Notes: generated by a model not told the origin, from the sequence alone. A DNA stretch of 64,000 nt from Longirhabdus pacifica (GCF_004115085.1 NZ_QXJP01000004.1:124001-188000), one strand, 5' to 3'. Shown: positions 18,303-26,526, counted from the first letter of the stretch. Translations and numbers: made by a program.

Positions 18303-18614
18303 ATGAGATGTAAAATTGGGCTATATTACTCACTAAACATGCACAACAAAATATACATTCTAAAGTAATTGGTATGCTCCTTCTTTACAGGAGGAACATA
18401 TCAATCCTTTCACTACTACAAACCTTTGCTCCAATTTCAACCTATGACTATACATAAATAAATGATTTAGTAAAAAATCAGCAACGAACTAAGATTTTGG
18501 GAAAATTAAAAAATACTTCGATGCTGCACTTTACTTCATTTCAACACATGACCTATAGCAATGAGCACATTAAGTGTGATACCAAAAGCAACTAAATCTG
18601 AGGAGGAACACAGG
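18303..18614. other. Gene-free stretch before the M23-like lipoprotein gene
   Basis: About 310 bp of AT-rich sequence. The only structure seen is an imperfect inverted repeat (ATGCTCCTTC...GGAGGAACAT) around 18372-18401. An in-frame ATG at 18561 has no ribosome binding site and would extend the lipoprotein upstream of its signal peptide, so I treat the region as non-coding. Confidence 0.5.
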
Positions 18615-19655
18615 ATGAAATTAAAATTAACATTATGGATACTAGCATTTTCAATGGTTTTAGCCGCATGTAATGATACCGTGTCAGAAAGCGATCAAAA
18701 TAACATGGAACAAGGAAATAGCACTAGCGAACAAAGTAATACGGAAGAAGAAAGTACAAATATGAATCAAAAGGATATGGACGAAGACAAAGAGATGGAA
18801 TTAATTTTACCAGAGCAATTAGCCAACGTATTTTTAGCAAAAGAGTTTGAAAGGATATATGAGCAAATGAGTGAAAGCTTTCAAAAAGACGTTTCTCTGC
18901 AAGATTTAGAACAAGTCGCGCTACCCTTTAACGAAGGGGTAGAGGCGTATGAACTTTATAGCAACTATCCTGAACAAGGTTTATATCGTTACATTTGGAT
19001 GGATGGTACAAAAACAAAAGCTATTGTTGCTTACTTGGACGAAGAACATATCATTCATGGTTTATTATTAGAGCCATTAACTCCTCACCCAGAAACAGAT
19101 GAAAAATACACTACCACATCCTTTAAACTTCCATTTAACGAAGAATGGTATGTTGGTTGGGGGGGAACGAATGTATTAGATAACTATCATTACGAATTAG
19201 AGGTTCAACGTTATGCTTATGATTTAGTTATTGTGAAAGACGACATGACTTATGAAGGTGACGGTTCTAAAAATGAAGACTACTATGCATTTGGGAAAGA
19301 CATTATTGCTCCAGCAGCAGGCACAGTCGTTGCTATAGAAAATACTATTCCAGACAATATTCCTGGCGAGATGAATGAAGAACAACTTTTAGGAAATTAT
19401 GTCATTATAGATCACGGCAACGATGAGTACAGCTATTATGTTCACTTAAAACAAAATTCTGTTGTTGTTCAAGTTGGGGATGTTGTGAATACGGGTGACT
19501 TATTAGGACAATGTGGCAATTCAGGAAATTCATCTGAAGCACATCTTCACTTGCAAGTTTCAGACAGTGCTACTATTGAAGAAGGTACATCCATTCGTAT
19601 GCAATTAGCAGATTTCGAAGACTTAGTACATGGACAGTTTGTTCAAAATCCATAA
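18615..19655 (+). CDS. Lipoprotein with DUF3887-like and M23 peptidase domains
   Basis: A 346-residue exported lipoprotein. A lipobox (MVLAAC, Cys 19) ends the signal peptide, followed by an acidic Ser/Asn/Glu-rich linker. Residues about 65-155 resemble DUF3887 (ANVFLAKEFERIYEQMS...VAYLDEEHIIHGLLLEP). The C-terminal ~170 residues are a LytM/M23 domain: QRYAYDLVIV, GKDIIAPAAGTVVAI, GNYVIIDHG and SSEAHLHLQV. The HLH motif and the Asp of YAYD are present, but the His that usually begins HxxxD is replaced by Arg, so peptidase activity is uncertain. ATG 18615 has AGGAGG 8 nt upstream. Confidence 0.85.
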   Translation: MKLKLTLWILAFSMVLAACNDTVSESDQNNMEQGNSTSEQSNTEEESTNMNQKDMDEDKEMELILPEQLANVFLAKEFERIYEQMSESFQKDVSLQDLEQVALPFNEGVEAYELYSNYPEQGLYRYIWMDGTKTKAIVAYLDEEHIIHGLLLEPLTPHPETDEKYTTTSFKLPFNEEWYVGWGGTNVLDNYHYELEVQRYAYDLVIVKDDMTYEGDGSKNEDYYAFGKDIIAPAAGTVVAIENTIPDNIPGEMNEEQLLGNYVIIDHGNDEYSYYVHLKQNSVVVQVGDVVNTGDLLGQCGNSGNSSEAHLHLQVSDSATIEEGTSIRMQLADFEDLVHGQFVQNP

Positions 19656-19873
19656 CACTTACAAATACATGTAGACCAAACAATACAATACTTCTAAGAA
19701 CGCTACATGCAAGATGTCTTTTCTAGGACCTAGGGATTTTGCCCTTGACGGTATCGCTCAAAAAAGAAAAATTAGAGATAAATAATCGCTTTTCTCTTTT
19801 GATTCATGTCTAAATTAGAGCTGCTAGAAGAGGTGATACGATAAAAACAACACAAACGAAAGGAAAACAACCG

Positions 19874-20860
19874 ATGCAAAAAAAACTACAAGTCTTTATC
19901 TCCTCCACCTACACCGACCTGAAAAGCGAACGCCAAACCGCAGTACAAGCCGTACTCAACGCTGGTCATATCCCTGCAGGAATGGAACTATTTAAATCCG
20001 GAGATCAAAGTCAAAAAGAAACCATCCAAAAATGGATAAATGAATCAGATATATACCTTCTCATTCTAGGAGGAAGATACGGCAGCATCGACGAAGAAAG
20101 TGGAAAAAGCTATACCCATTGGGAATACGACTATGCTCTAGAAAAAAGCAAACCCCACTTTGCCATCGTCATTAAAGAAGAAGAACTCGAAAAAAGAATA
20201 AAAGAACACGGACTAGCCGTCACCGAACAAGCCTTACAACCTAAATACGAAGCTTTTAGGAAACAAGTACTAAGCAAAATAATCAAATTCTTCACCGACG
20301 AAAAAGACATCAAAATAGCCATTCTAGAATCCCTAAAAGAACACGAACAAAACGAAGACCTAAAAGGATGGATCTCTGGCCAAGAAATACAAAACCAAAC
20401 CCAACTACTCAGTGAAAACTACGAACTACTAAAACAAAATAAAGAACTACTAAAACAACTAAGCACAATGCAACAGGCAGAAAAAACTGAAGAATATCAA
20501 AACATACTAAACAAACTTGAAAATTATTATCATGTTGAACTTCCCGAAGACATTATAGACAAACTTAAATCTATAGGTGAAATCGAACAAGATAACCCAG
20601 AAATTATAATAAATAGCCTTACTCTATTTCATCTATACCAACAAAGATTAATTATAGGAATACACACAAAAAAAATAGATAAGGAAACATACTATTTAAT
20701 CATGAACTTAATTCCTAATCTTATGAAATATGACTTAGTAAGAAAAATAAAACTTCCAGAAGGAAAACAGCGTTTTGAAATGACAGAAAAAGGATTGAAA
20801 TTCCTGATATTTTACGAAGAGGAAAAAGCAAATCATCTTGTTTCCCATGAACAATCCTAA
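19874..20860 (+). CDS. DUF4062 domain protein with coiled coil
   Basis: A 328-residue cytoplasmic protein. Residues 3-100 are a DUF4062 domain (LQVFISSTYTDLKSERQTAV, IPAGMELFKSGDQ, SDIYLLILGGRYGSID and SYTHWEYDYAL), a TIR/nucleotide-binding-like module often found at the N-terminus of STAND-type and defence-associated proteins. Residues ~165-215 form a coiled coil (LLSENYELLKQNKELLKQLS). The C-terminal ~110 residues look helical and may be a winged helix. It has no NTPase domain of its own. Codons in the first half are rich in third-position C, the second half is more AT-rich. A defence role is possible but not shown. Confidence 0.75.
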   Translation: MQKKLQVFISSTYTDLKSERQTAVQAVLNAGHIPAGMELFKSGDQSQKETIQKWINESDIYLLILGGRYGSIDEESGKSYTHWEYDYALEKSKPHFAIVIKEEELEKRIKEHGLAVTEQALQPKYEAFRKQVLSKIIKFFTDEKDIKIAILESLKEHEQNEDLKGWISGQEIQNQTQLLSENYELLKQNKELLKQLSTMQQAEKTEEYQNILNKLENYYHVELPEDIIDKLKSIGEIEQDNPEIIINSLTLFHLYQQRLIIGIHTKKIDKETYYLIMNLIPNLMKYDLVRKIKLPEGKQRFEMTEKGLKFLIFYEEEKANHLVSHEQS

Positions 20861-20924
20861 CATACCTAATAACTAAACCTAATTCACTTGCTGAAATAGG
20901 TTTAGCTACTTGATCCTAAAAACA

Positions 20925-21107
20925 TCACCTTATATCAAACCCACACTCTTTTTCTAAAAAAGCAACGATCTCGTTAAAATCATGAAAAAAACAATCACAC
21001 CTCATGCTTTTTTCGGCAACACACTCTGCCACAACCTACTTCCAACCTTCCTTATACGCACCCTTCATCTCTTGCAAACTATCATAAAAATCATCAACCC
21101 CCTCTCT
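20925..21107 (-). pseudogene. Remnant of an unidentified gene
   Basis: On the minus strand a frame from about 21107 to the TGA at 20925 encodes REGVDDFYDSLQEMKGAYKE, then GWK, an in-frame TAG (21036-21038), then VVAECVAEKSMRCDCFFHDF and NEIVAFLEKECGFDIR. The amino-acid composition is protein-like on both sides of the stop, there is no start codon or ribosome binding site, and the 5' end is cut by a stop just upstream. It reads as the decayed 3' end of a gene. I do not recognise the family. Confidence 0.55.
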
Positions 21108-21248
21108 AATGTTTTTTTATAGAGACTTAACTTCATTGTATTCATCTTTTATACTAACTCCGAGATGAGATGATTAATGGTAATTTAGTTATTTTTAAAT
21201 ATTATTGTTGAATATTACTATAAAAATCAATATAATTGGTTTATATTG

Positions 21249-21270
21249 TATAATTCTTTTGCCGGAAAAG
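21249..21270 (+). promoter_or_regulatory. -10 box and palindromic operator of secreted paralogue 1
   Basis: TATAAT (21249-21254) is followed at once by CTTTTGCCGGAAAAG (21256-21270), a near-perfect palindrome of the form CTTTTnCCGGnAAAG placed at the expected transcription start. The same palindrome precedes the second paralogue (22254-22268), which suggests a regulatory site shared by both genes. No convincing -35 was found. Confidence 0.5.
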
Positions 21271-21300
21271 GATATATCACCAAAAATAGGAGGAATAGAA

Positions 21301-22155
21301 ATGATAAATAGAAACTTAAAAATAGCAATTTTAATGACAATATTTTCACTATTTTTAATTACACCCGTTCTCGCATCAGATGAAAATAATGATAATTTAG
21401 TATTTCCTTTTCTAAATCTGGAAAATGCAACAGAAGAAATGATAGATGATTACTTGATTAGAATGGGTTTTGAGAAAAAAGAAATTGAAGTAATGTCAAC
21501 ACAATTAAAAGCTGACATTGCAAAAAGAGGTGGTAAGAAAGTAGAGTTAACTAAGATAAGTTCTGAAATTGCTACTTATGATGAGTTTGGTAGAAAAATG
21601 GATTATAATTCAACTTTGTCATCCACACCTTCTGTTTTTAATACAAGTAGTTCTTCAAGTAGCGATAATTTCACTTTGTGGGCATATGTGTCTAAAAATG
21701 AAGATGAAAGTAATTCTTCAGAAAATAGCTATAGCGTTTGGGTTTATTATAAGTGGAGTAGCACTCCATTGAATTATTATACTGATAAATTAGCCCTTGC
21801 TTGGCAGAATAAAGCTACTCCATACGGCGATCCTGGTGGATTTGGTGCTAAAGGAACAAAATTTGGCGATCAATTAATTGATGTTGAAAATTGGGACCTT
21901 CCAGTAGATAAGGAACAAATGCAAGGTAATTCTTGGAAGGTTGATGTGAAAGGAAGTTTAGTACTTGAACAGTGGGGACAAGGTTATCAAGAAATTAGAG
22001 TACCTACTGAGTATGAAGATACAACTGGTTCAATTCAGGTTGGATATGGACATAAAATACTTCCAGGAAGTGTTTCAGTAACCATAGGTTACGCAAGTAT
22101 TTCATTCGGATCGGGAACAATATCATATAATGACGTGTACAATTTTACCTACTAA
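21301..22155 (+). CDS. Secreted protein of unknown family, paralogue 1
   Basis: A 284-residue exported protein with a clear signal peptide (MINRNLKIAILM... cleaved after PVLA). The mature N-terminus is helical and acidic-basic (NATEEMIDDYLIRMGFEKKE, STQLKADIAKRGGKKVEL), then a Ser-rich stretch, then an aromatic beta-rich C-terminal half (FTLWAYVSKNEDESNSSEN, YSVWVYYKWSSTP, EQWGQGYQEIRVPTEYED). No Cys in the mature chain. I do not recognise the family; the C-terminal half could be a beta-sandwich. GGAGGAATAGAA precedes the ATG. Tandem copy of the next gene. Confidence 0.7.
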   Translation: MINRNLKIAILMTIFSLFLITPVLASDENNDNLVFPFLNLENATEEMIDDYLIRMGFEKKEIEVMSTQLKADIAKRGGKKVELTKISSEIATYDEFGRKMDYNSTLSSTPSVFNTSSSSSSDNFTLWAYVSKNEDESNSSENSYSVWVYYKWSSTPLNYYTDKLALAWQNKATPYGDPGGFGAKGTKFGDQLIDVENWDLPVDKEQMQGNSWKVDVKGSLVLEQWGQGYQEIRVPTEYEDTTGSIQVGYGHKILPGSVSVTIGYASISFGSGTISYNDVYNFTY

Positions 22156-22253
22156 TTAAACAGTAGATTACTTTGTTTACTACTCTTTTCATTAAATTTA
22201 AATTTTATTTACTTATTTATTATTAGCATTAAGCATTAGTGCAGTAGATACTT

Positions 22254-22268
22254 CTTTTACCGGCAAAG
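22254..22268 (+). promoter_or_regulatory. Palindromic operator of secreted paralogue 2
   Basis: CTTTTACCGGCAAAG, palindromic and matching the site before paralogue 1, lies 36 bp upstream of the ATG. The flanking GGATATA and AAATAGGAGGAATAGAA segments are also shared by the two leaders, so the duplication included the upstream control region. Confidence 0.5.
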
Positions 22269-22304
22269 AGGATATACATGACTTTTAAAATAGGAGGAAT
22301 AGAA

Positions 22305-23165
22305 ATGATAAATAGAAACTTAAAAATAGCAATTTTAATGACAATATTTTCACTATTTTTAATTACACCCGTTCTCGCATCAGATGAAAATAATGATAAT
22401 TTAGTATTTCCTTTTCTAAATCTGGAAAATGCAACAGAAGAAATGATAGATGATTACTTGATTAAAATGGGTTTTGAGAAAAAAGAAATTGAAGTAATGT
22501 CAACACAATTAAAAGCTGACATTGCAAAAAAAGGTGGTAAGAAAGTAGAGTTATCTAAGACAAGCTCAGAAGTTGTTACTTATGATCAATTTGGTAGAAA
22601 AATGGATTATAATTCATCTTTGTCATCCACACCTTCTGTTTTTAATTCAAGTAGTTCTTCAAGTAGCGATATCTTCAGTTTGTGGGCATATGTATCAAAA
22701 AATGAAGATGAAAGTAATTCTTCAGAAAATAGCTATAGCGTTTGGGTTTATTATAAGTGGAGTGAAAGTCCATTCAATTTTTATACTGATAAATTAGCCG
22801 TTGCTTGGCAGAGTAAAGCTGGTCCATACGGCGATCCTAGTGGATTTGGTAATACTCAACTTGTACTCGATTGCTGTGAACACCCACCAGAAAGTTGGGA
22901 TTTACCAGTAGATAAGCAAGAATTAGAAGGAACTTCATGGAAGGTAGACGTGAAGGCAGGTGGACCTGACGTTGAACAGTGGGGACAAGGTTATATGGAA
23001 ATCAGAGTTCCTACAAAATATGAAGGAACAACTGGTGCACTTGAGGTTGGTTATGCGCATAGATTAGGTCCAGGAAGTATTACGGTTACTTTAAACTACG
23101 GGGATGTTTCATTTACACCAGTTTTAACAGAAGTATACGAGGACAGATACAATTTTACTTATTAA
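22305..23165 (+). CDS. Secreted protein of unknown family, paralogue 2
   Basis: A 286-residue paralogue of the preceding gene, offset by 1004 bp. The signal peptide and about the first 70 residues are almost identical, also at the DNA level; the C-terminal half has diverged. The largest difference follows YGDPSGFG, where this copy has NTQLVLDCCEHPPESWDLP with two adjacent cysteines that paralogue 1 lacks. Same TxEYED/TKYEGTTGALEVGYAHR ending and same VYNFTY/RYNFTY C-terminus. Function not recognised. Followed by an intrinsic terminator. Confidence 0.7.
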   Translation: MINRNLKIAILMTIFSLFLITPVLASDENNDNLVFPFLNLENATEEMIDDYLIKMGFEKKEIEVMSTQLKADIAKKGGKKVELSKTSSEVVTYDQFGRKMDYNSSLSSTPSVFNSSSSSSSDIFSLWAYVSKNEDESNSSENSYSVWVYYKWSESPFNFYTDKLAVAWQSKAGPYGDPSGFGNTQLVLDCCEHPPESWDLPVDKQELEGTSWKVDVKAGGPDVEQWGQGYMEIRVPTKYEGTTGALEVGYAHRLGPGSITVTLNYGDVSFTPVLTEVYEDRYNFTY

Positions 23166-23171
23166 GTGTTA

Positions 23172-23212
23172 TAATGGTAATGGATATTATGATCCATTAC
23201 CATTATTTATTT
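23172..23212 (+). terminator. Terminator of the secreted paralogue pair
   Basis: TAATGGTAATGGAT and ATCCATTACCATTA form a perfect 14-bp stem with a short loop, followed by TTTATTTTG, immediately after the stop codon of paralogue 2. Confidence 0.85.
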
Positions 23213-23287
23213 TGCAATAAATAGATAATAGATAAAAAAGGGAATTAATTGTTTTATGTATTTATGATCAGGGGGAGGTTGTGTTAA

Positions 23288-23452
23288 TTGATATTTTTTT
23301 ATATTTTTATGGCATTAATTTTAAATTATTTTTTTGCCTGGTTATTTAGTATTTATGACTTGTATTTCTTTGAAACTGAAATGGTTTTGATTTATCAATC
23401 GATTACTATAGGAATATTATTAGCTATCTACTTTGAAATAAAGAAGAATTGA
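23288..23452 (+). CDS. Putative 54-residue membrane protein
   Basis: A TTG start 9 nt after a strong GGGGGAGG site opens a 54-residue frame: MIFFYIFMALILNYFFAWLF, a short loop DLYFFETE, then MVLIYQSITIGILLAIYF and EIKKN. It would form two transmembrane helices with a basic C-terminus. It lies about 80 bp after the terminator of the secreted paralogues. Composition is strongly AT-rich, so chance cannot be excluded; the ribosome binding site is the main support. Confidence 0.45.
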   Translation: MIFFYIFMALILNYFFAWLFSIYDLYFFETEMVLIYQSITIGILLAIYFEIKKN

Positions 23453-23880
23453 AGCATATAATTCTCATACATCGACCTAAACAAAATCATTACAATCCAC
23501 CATTTCTCCCACCTGGATATAATCATCTTGCAAAACCACCGGAGGGCTCATATCTCTTTTAAAAGATATGAGCGAAATAGTCCAGTTAATACAACTAAAT
23601 ACAAAAAAAATATTCACTACTGTAAACTATCTATATACTCAAAACAACAAAACCAAGCCTGTCTCTTTTCTCTTTTAACTCTTGGAATCTTTTAACTCTT
23701 ACCCTCTTCTCACGCTCTTACACCCTCGAATCTCTCCCTCCATAAACAAACAAAGTATGTAAATAAAATCAACATGTTAATGATATAAACCTCTTTTTGC
23801 ATACGCTTCGTGTTGTTTAAACTTTGTTAAAATCTTCGTTCTAAAAAGACGCTAAATAGCTATATTAAATCACAAAGGAA
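23453..23880. other. Gene-free stretch with a hairpin
   Basis: About 430 bp without a credible gene. A perfect 10-bp inverted repeat, GCTCATATCT and AGATATGAGC, lies at 23546-23573 without a T-run. Downstream is a pyrimidine-rich stretch containing two copies of TCTTTTAACTCTT (about 23670-23700). I see no other feature. Confidence 0.5.
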
Positions 23881-23930
23881 AAAAGAAGCCATGATTGAGA
23901 TTAAAATCTTTCTCAACCATGGCTTTTTAT
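23881..23930 (-). terminator. Terminator of the ABC-TetR operon
   Basis: AAGCCATGATTGAGA and TCTCAACCATGGCTT form a long stem with one mismatch around TTAAAATCTT. The minus-strand flank is TTCTTTTTTCC and the plus-strand flank TTTTTAT, so it can act in both directions. It lies 19 bp after the TetR stop codon. Confidence 0.85.
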
Positions 23931-23948
23931 AAATAACTAACTTCGTAC

Positions 23949-24551
23949 TTACATGTTCTTTGAAATTTTATCGTTCTTAATTTCATCTGGTGCCATGATG
24001 CCGTAGCAAAATATCGTCATAAACTGTTGGCCTATCGCATGAAGGTCCATTCCCGCTTCAAAGTTATTAGGATTAGAAAAAAACGTCTTCAAGCTTACCA
24101 ACCAAAGTGTAATGACATGTGGGGAAATGTCTTTACGAATTTTCCCTTGTTTTTGCCCTTGAAAAATCATTTCTTCAAACATTGGAAGAATGCTCTCTTT
24201 TTGCAGTTGAATCAGCTCTAAACTAAGTTCAGGATACAAATGAATCAGCTCTTCAATGAATGCATTGGGCAACTGTTCACTTGCTTGTTGTTGCATCGCC
24301 GTAACGTCACTTAAAAACTGCAATGGATCATCTTTCGTTTTTTCAAACATGATATCCAACTCTTTTTGATAACGGTCCATGATGTGATACAACACTTCCT
24401 TTGTCAATCGTTCCTTACTTTCAAAATATTTATATAATGTCATCTTAGAAACGGGCACGGCTTGTGCAATATCGTCCATTTTTGTTTGTGCAATGCCTTG
24501 TGTTATAAATAACTGCTCTGCTGTCTGTATCATTTGCTGCTTTTTTTGCAA
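23949..24551 (-). CDS. TetR family transcriptional regulator
   Basis: A 200-residue TetR-type repressor. The N-terminal helix-turn-helix is canonical (AEQLFITQGIAQTKMDDIAQ, VSKMTLYKYFESKERL); the rest is a variable ligand-binding domain rich in Gln and Leu. TTG start at 24551 with AGGGGG 8 nt upstream, 17 bp after the ABC permease gene, so it is the last gene of that operon and probably its autoregulator. Two palindromic boxes upstream of the operon are the likely binding sites. Confidence 0.9.
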   Translation of the reverse strand: MQKKQQMIQTAEQLFITQGIAQTKMDDIAQAVPVSKMTLYKYFESKERLTKEVLYHIMDRYQKELDIMFEKTKDDPLQFLSDVTAMQQQASEQLPNAFIEELIHLYPELSLELIQLQKESILPMFEEMIFQGQKQGKIRKDISPHVITLWLVSLKTFFSNPNNFEAGMDLHAIGQQFMTIFCYGIMAPDEIKNDKISKNM

Positions 24552-24568
24552 TGTTGTTCCCCCTTCAT

Positions 24569-25372
24569 CTAAGATTGAATATCCTGCTTTCTCAGTACCA
24601 TATTCCCTATGATGATGCCTACAATATATATACTTAGTGTGATGATAACACCAGTGATGGCAAACTCCGATTCTAATACGATTTTCGCAGTATCAAATGC
24701 GGAGATTAAACTTACATATGCCATCCATTGGAGATTCTCATGCAAATTAGATATAACATCCAATACATACGTTAAAAGTGCAATACCTACGCCAATAGAT
24801 GTTGCCGCTCTTTCCGATGACAGTAATGAAGTAGTGCTGTAACCTATGCCCATAAAAGCTAAACATATAAAATAAAGTGAGGTCATGACAAGAAAAACCG
24901 CACGAACAGAGATGGTATCCATTGTAACGAAGCCAATAACTATAACGATAACAGTAGAAAGCAAATAAATGCTAGTAAGCTGTATAAAATGCGCTGCGGC
25001 TTTAGATAAAAATATTTGTGAGCGACGATAGGGCAGCGTAAATAAGAACTCACTACTTTGTCTATCCTTCTCTTTTGCAATGGAAGCACATGCCCATATT
25101 GCTGCAAACGAACCGAGTAACAATATATTAAATATATATGGTTCTGTACCTAAAAATCCAGCAAAAGAGTTCATCATTTCAAAATTTGAAAAGCCTACCG
25201 CTTCAAGTAAACCAGCGGGCATCGTCTCCAAAATATCTACCAATTCTCCATTTCCAATATAGGAAGCTGTGATGCTAGCAAACATGACATTGAGTAAAAT
25301 AAAGATTACACCCGTAATGATGGTGCCTCTTCGATTTAATTGCAGTTCATGAAGAATGAGATTCAGATTCAT
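24569..25372 (-). CDS. ABC-2 type exporter permease
   Basis: A 267-residue membrane protein with six predicted helices and an extracellular loop near residues 38-75, the layout of ABC-2 permeases. Cytoplasmic EKDRQSSEFLFTLPYRRSQI is the coupling segment typical of this group. ATG overlaps the ATPase stop codon (ATGA), so both are translated together. The cargo is unknown; co-location with TetR suggests induced export of a toxic small molecule. Confidence 0.88.
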   Translation of the reverse strand: MNLNLILHELQLNRRGTIITGVIFILLNVMFASITASYIGNGELVDILETMPAGLLEAVGFSNFEMMNSFAGFLGTEPYIFNILLLGSFAAIWACASIAKEKDRQSSEFLFTLPYRRSQIFLSKAAAHFIQLTSIYLLSTVIVIVIGFVTMDTISVRAVFLVMTSLYFICLAFMGIGYSTTSLLSSERAATSIGVGIALLTYVLDVISNLHENLQWMAYVSLISAFDTAKIVLESEFAITGVIITLSIYIVGIIIGNMVLRKQDIQS

Positions 25373-26268
25373 GCTTTCACACCCTCCTCATAATATTGCA
25401 TAAATAACTGCTCTAAAGTTGGTTTGTGAATAGAAATGTCTTTAATGGGGTGGTTAGAAACATGTCGTAAAAATACGTGCATGTCACCTTTCACCATAAA
25501 GTGATGCATGCCATTGTCATACTCTACATTGCCATTCCACTCTTGCATCTCATATTTTTGTATTAAGTCTCCACTCTCTTTAAAATAAACTTCTACCGCT
25601 TGCACTTGATTTTCCATCATGTCATTCACTTGCGCTGTACGGATAATCTCGCCATTTCGTATCATGGCTACTCTGTCACATACTTTCTCCACTTCCGATA
25701 ACACATGCGTAGAAAAAAAGATCGTCATCCCTTCCTTATTGAGCTGCTGTAATAAATCGAAAAAGGAATGCTGTACTAACGGATCAAGTCCCGATGTTGG
25801 TTCATCTAAAATTAGTAGTTGTGGATGGTGTAATAAGCTCAATAGTATGCCTAGCTTTTTTCGATTCCCCATCGAATACGCTTTCACTTTCTTGTTCATA
25901 TCGAATTGCAACGTTTCCGCATATTCAAACACCTTTGTTTCTTTCAAAGACAACCCGAACGATCTCGCAGAAAATTCTAATATTTTTTTCGCTGACATAT
26001 CTTTATATAGTTGAATCTCAGAAGGTAAGTAGCCTATTTTTTTACGTAATTCATGTTGTTGTCCTGTAATATGTTGCCCTAACACTTCAATTCTTCCTGA
26101 TGATGGATACATTAACTGCATTAACATACGGATTGTTGTAGACTTTCCCGCACCGTTGGGTCCAATAAAACCAAATATCTCACCTTGTTTGATTTGCAAA
26201 TTGATATGAGAAACCCCACGATGTTTTCCGTAAAACTTGGTTAAATCAGTGGTGACTATAGCGTTCAT
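25369..26268 (-). CDS. ABC exporter ATP-binding protein
   Basis: A 299-residue ATPase. Walker A GPNGAGKSTT, signature region AYSMGNRKKLG (S-x-G-N-R instead of the standard LSGGQ), Walker B LLILDEPTSG and the switch His in FFSTHVLSEV are present. The C-terminal ~80 residues are an accessory domain. ATG 26268 is chosen with GGAGG 8 nt upstream; five codons further up there is an ATG that would overlap that site. First gene of the ATPase-permease-TetR operon. Confidence 0.9.
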   Translation of the reverse strand: MNAIVTTDLTKFYGKHRGVSHINLQIKQGEIFGFIGPNGAGKSTTIRMLMQLMYPSSGRIEVLGQHITGQQHELRKKIGYLPSEIQLYKDMSAKKILEFSARSFGLSLKETKVFEYAETLQFDMNKKVKAYSMGNRKKLGILLSLLHHPQLLILDEPTSGLDPLVQHSFFDLLQQLNKEGMTIFFSTHVLSEVEKVCDRVAMIRNGEIIRTAQVNDMMENQVQAVEVYFKESGDLIQKYEMQEWNGNVEYDNGMHHFMVKGDMHVFLRHVSNHPIKDISIHKPTLEQLFMQYYEEGVKA

Positions 26269-26286
26269 CCCACCAACCTCCATCTA

Positions 26287-26368
26287 TACTTTTATATATT
26301 ACAAGTATAATTATAATCCTAAAAAAGGTAATTTTCAAGTTTAATTATACTCAAAAATTATAAAAGTA
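26287..26368 (-). promoter_or_regulatory. Nested dyad with two TetR-like boxes upstream of the ABC operon
   Basis: AGTATAATTATAAT (26304-26317) and AGTTTAATTATACT (26338-26351) are near-palindromic 14-bp boxes 34 bp apart. The arms AGTATAATTA/TAATTATACT and an outer pair TACTTTTATA (26287-26296)/TATAAAAGTA (26359-26368) share one exact centre of symmetry at 26327.5. The site lies 19-100 bp upstream of the ATPase start. It is a good candidate for double-operator binding by the TetR protein. Confidence 0.55.
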
Positions 26369-26411
26369 CACTTTTTGTTGCGAAACTACAAGATAATAAA
26401 AAGAATACAAC

Positions 26412-26449
26412 AAAAAACTAGTGGCAACGTATTACGTGTACCACTAGTC
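26412..26449 (-). terminator. Terminator of the pdp-side operon
   Basis: ACTAGTGG and CCACTAGT form an 8-bp stem around a 16-nt loop, and on the minus strand the hairpin ends in TTTTTTG. It is about 78 bp after the pdp stop codon. Confidence 0.8.
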
Positions 26450-26526
26450 CATGATGATAAATACCACAAAATCATAAGGTTAAACACACTAGACTTTCAG
26501 TGCGAAATGGAAATTAACGAATAGCG

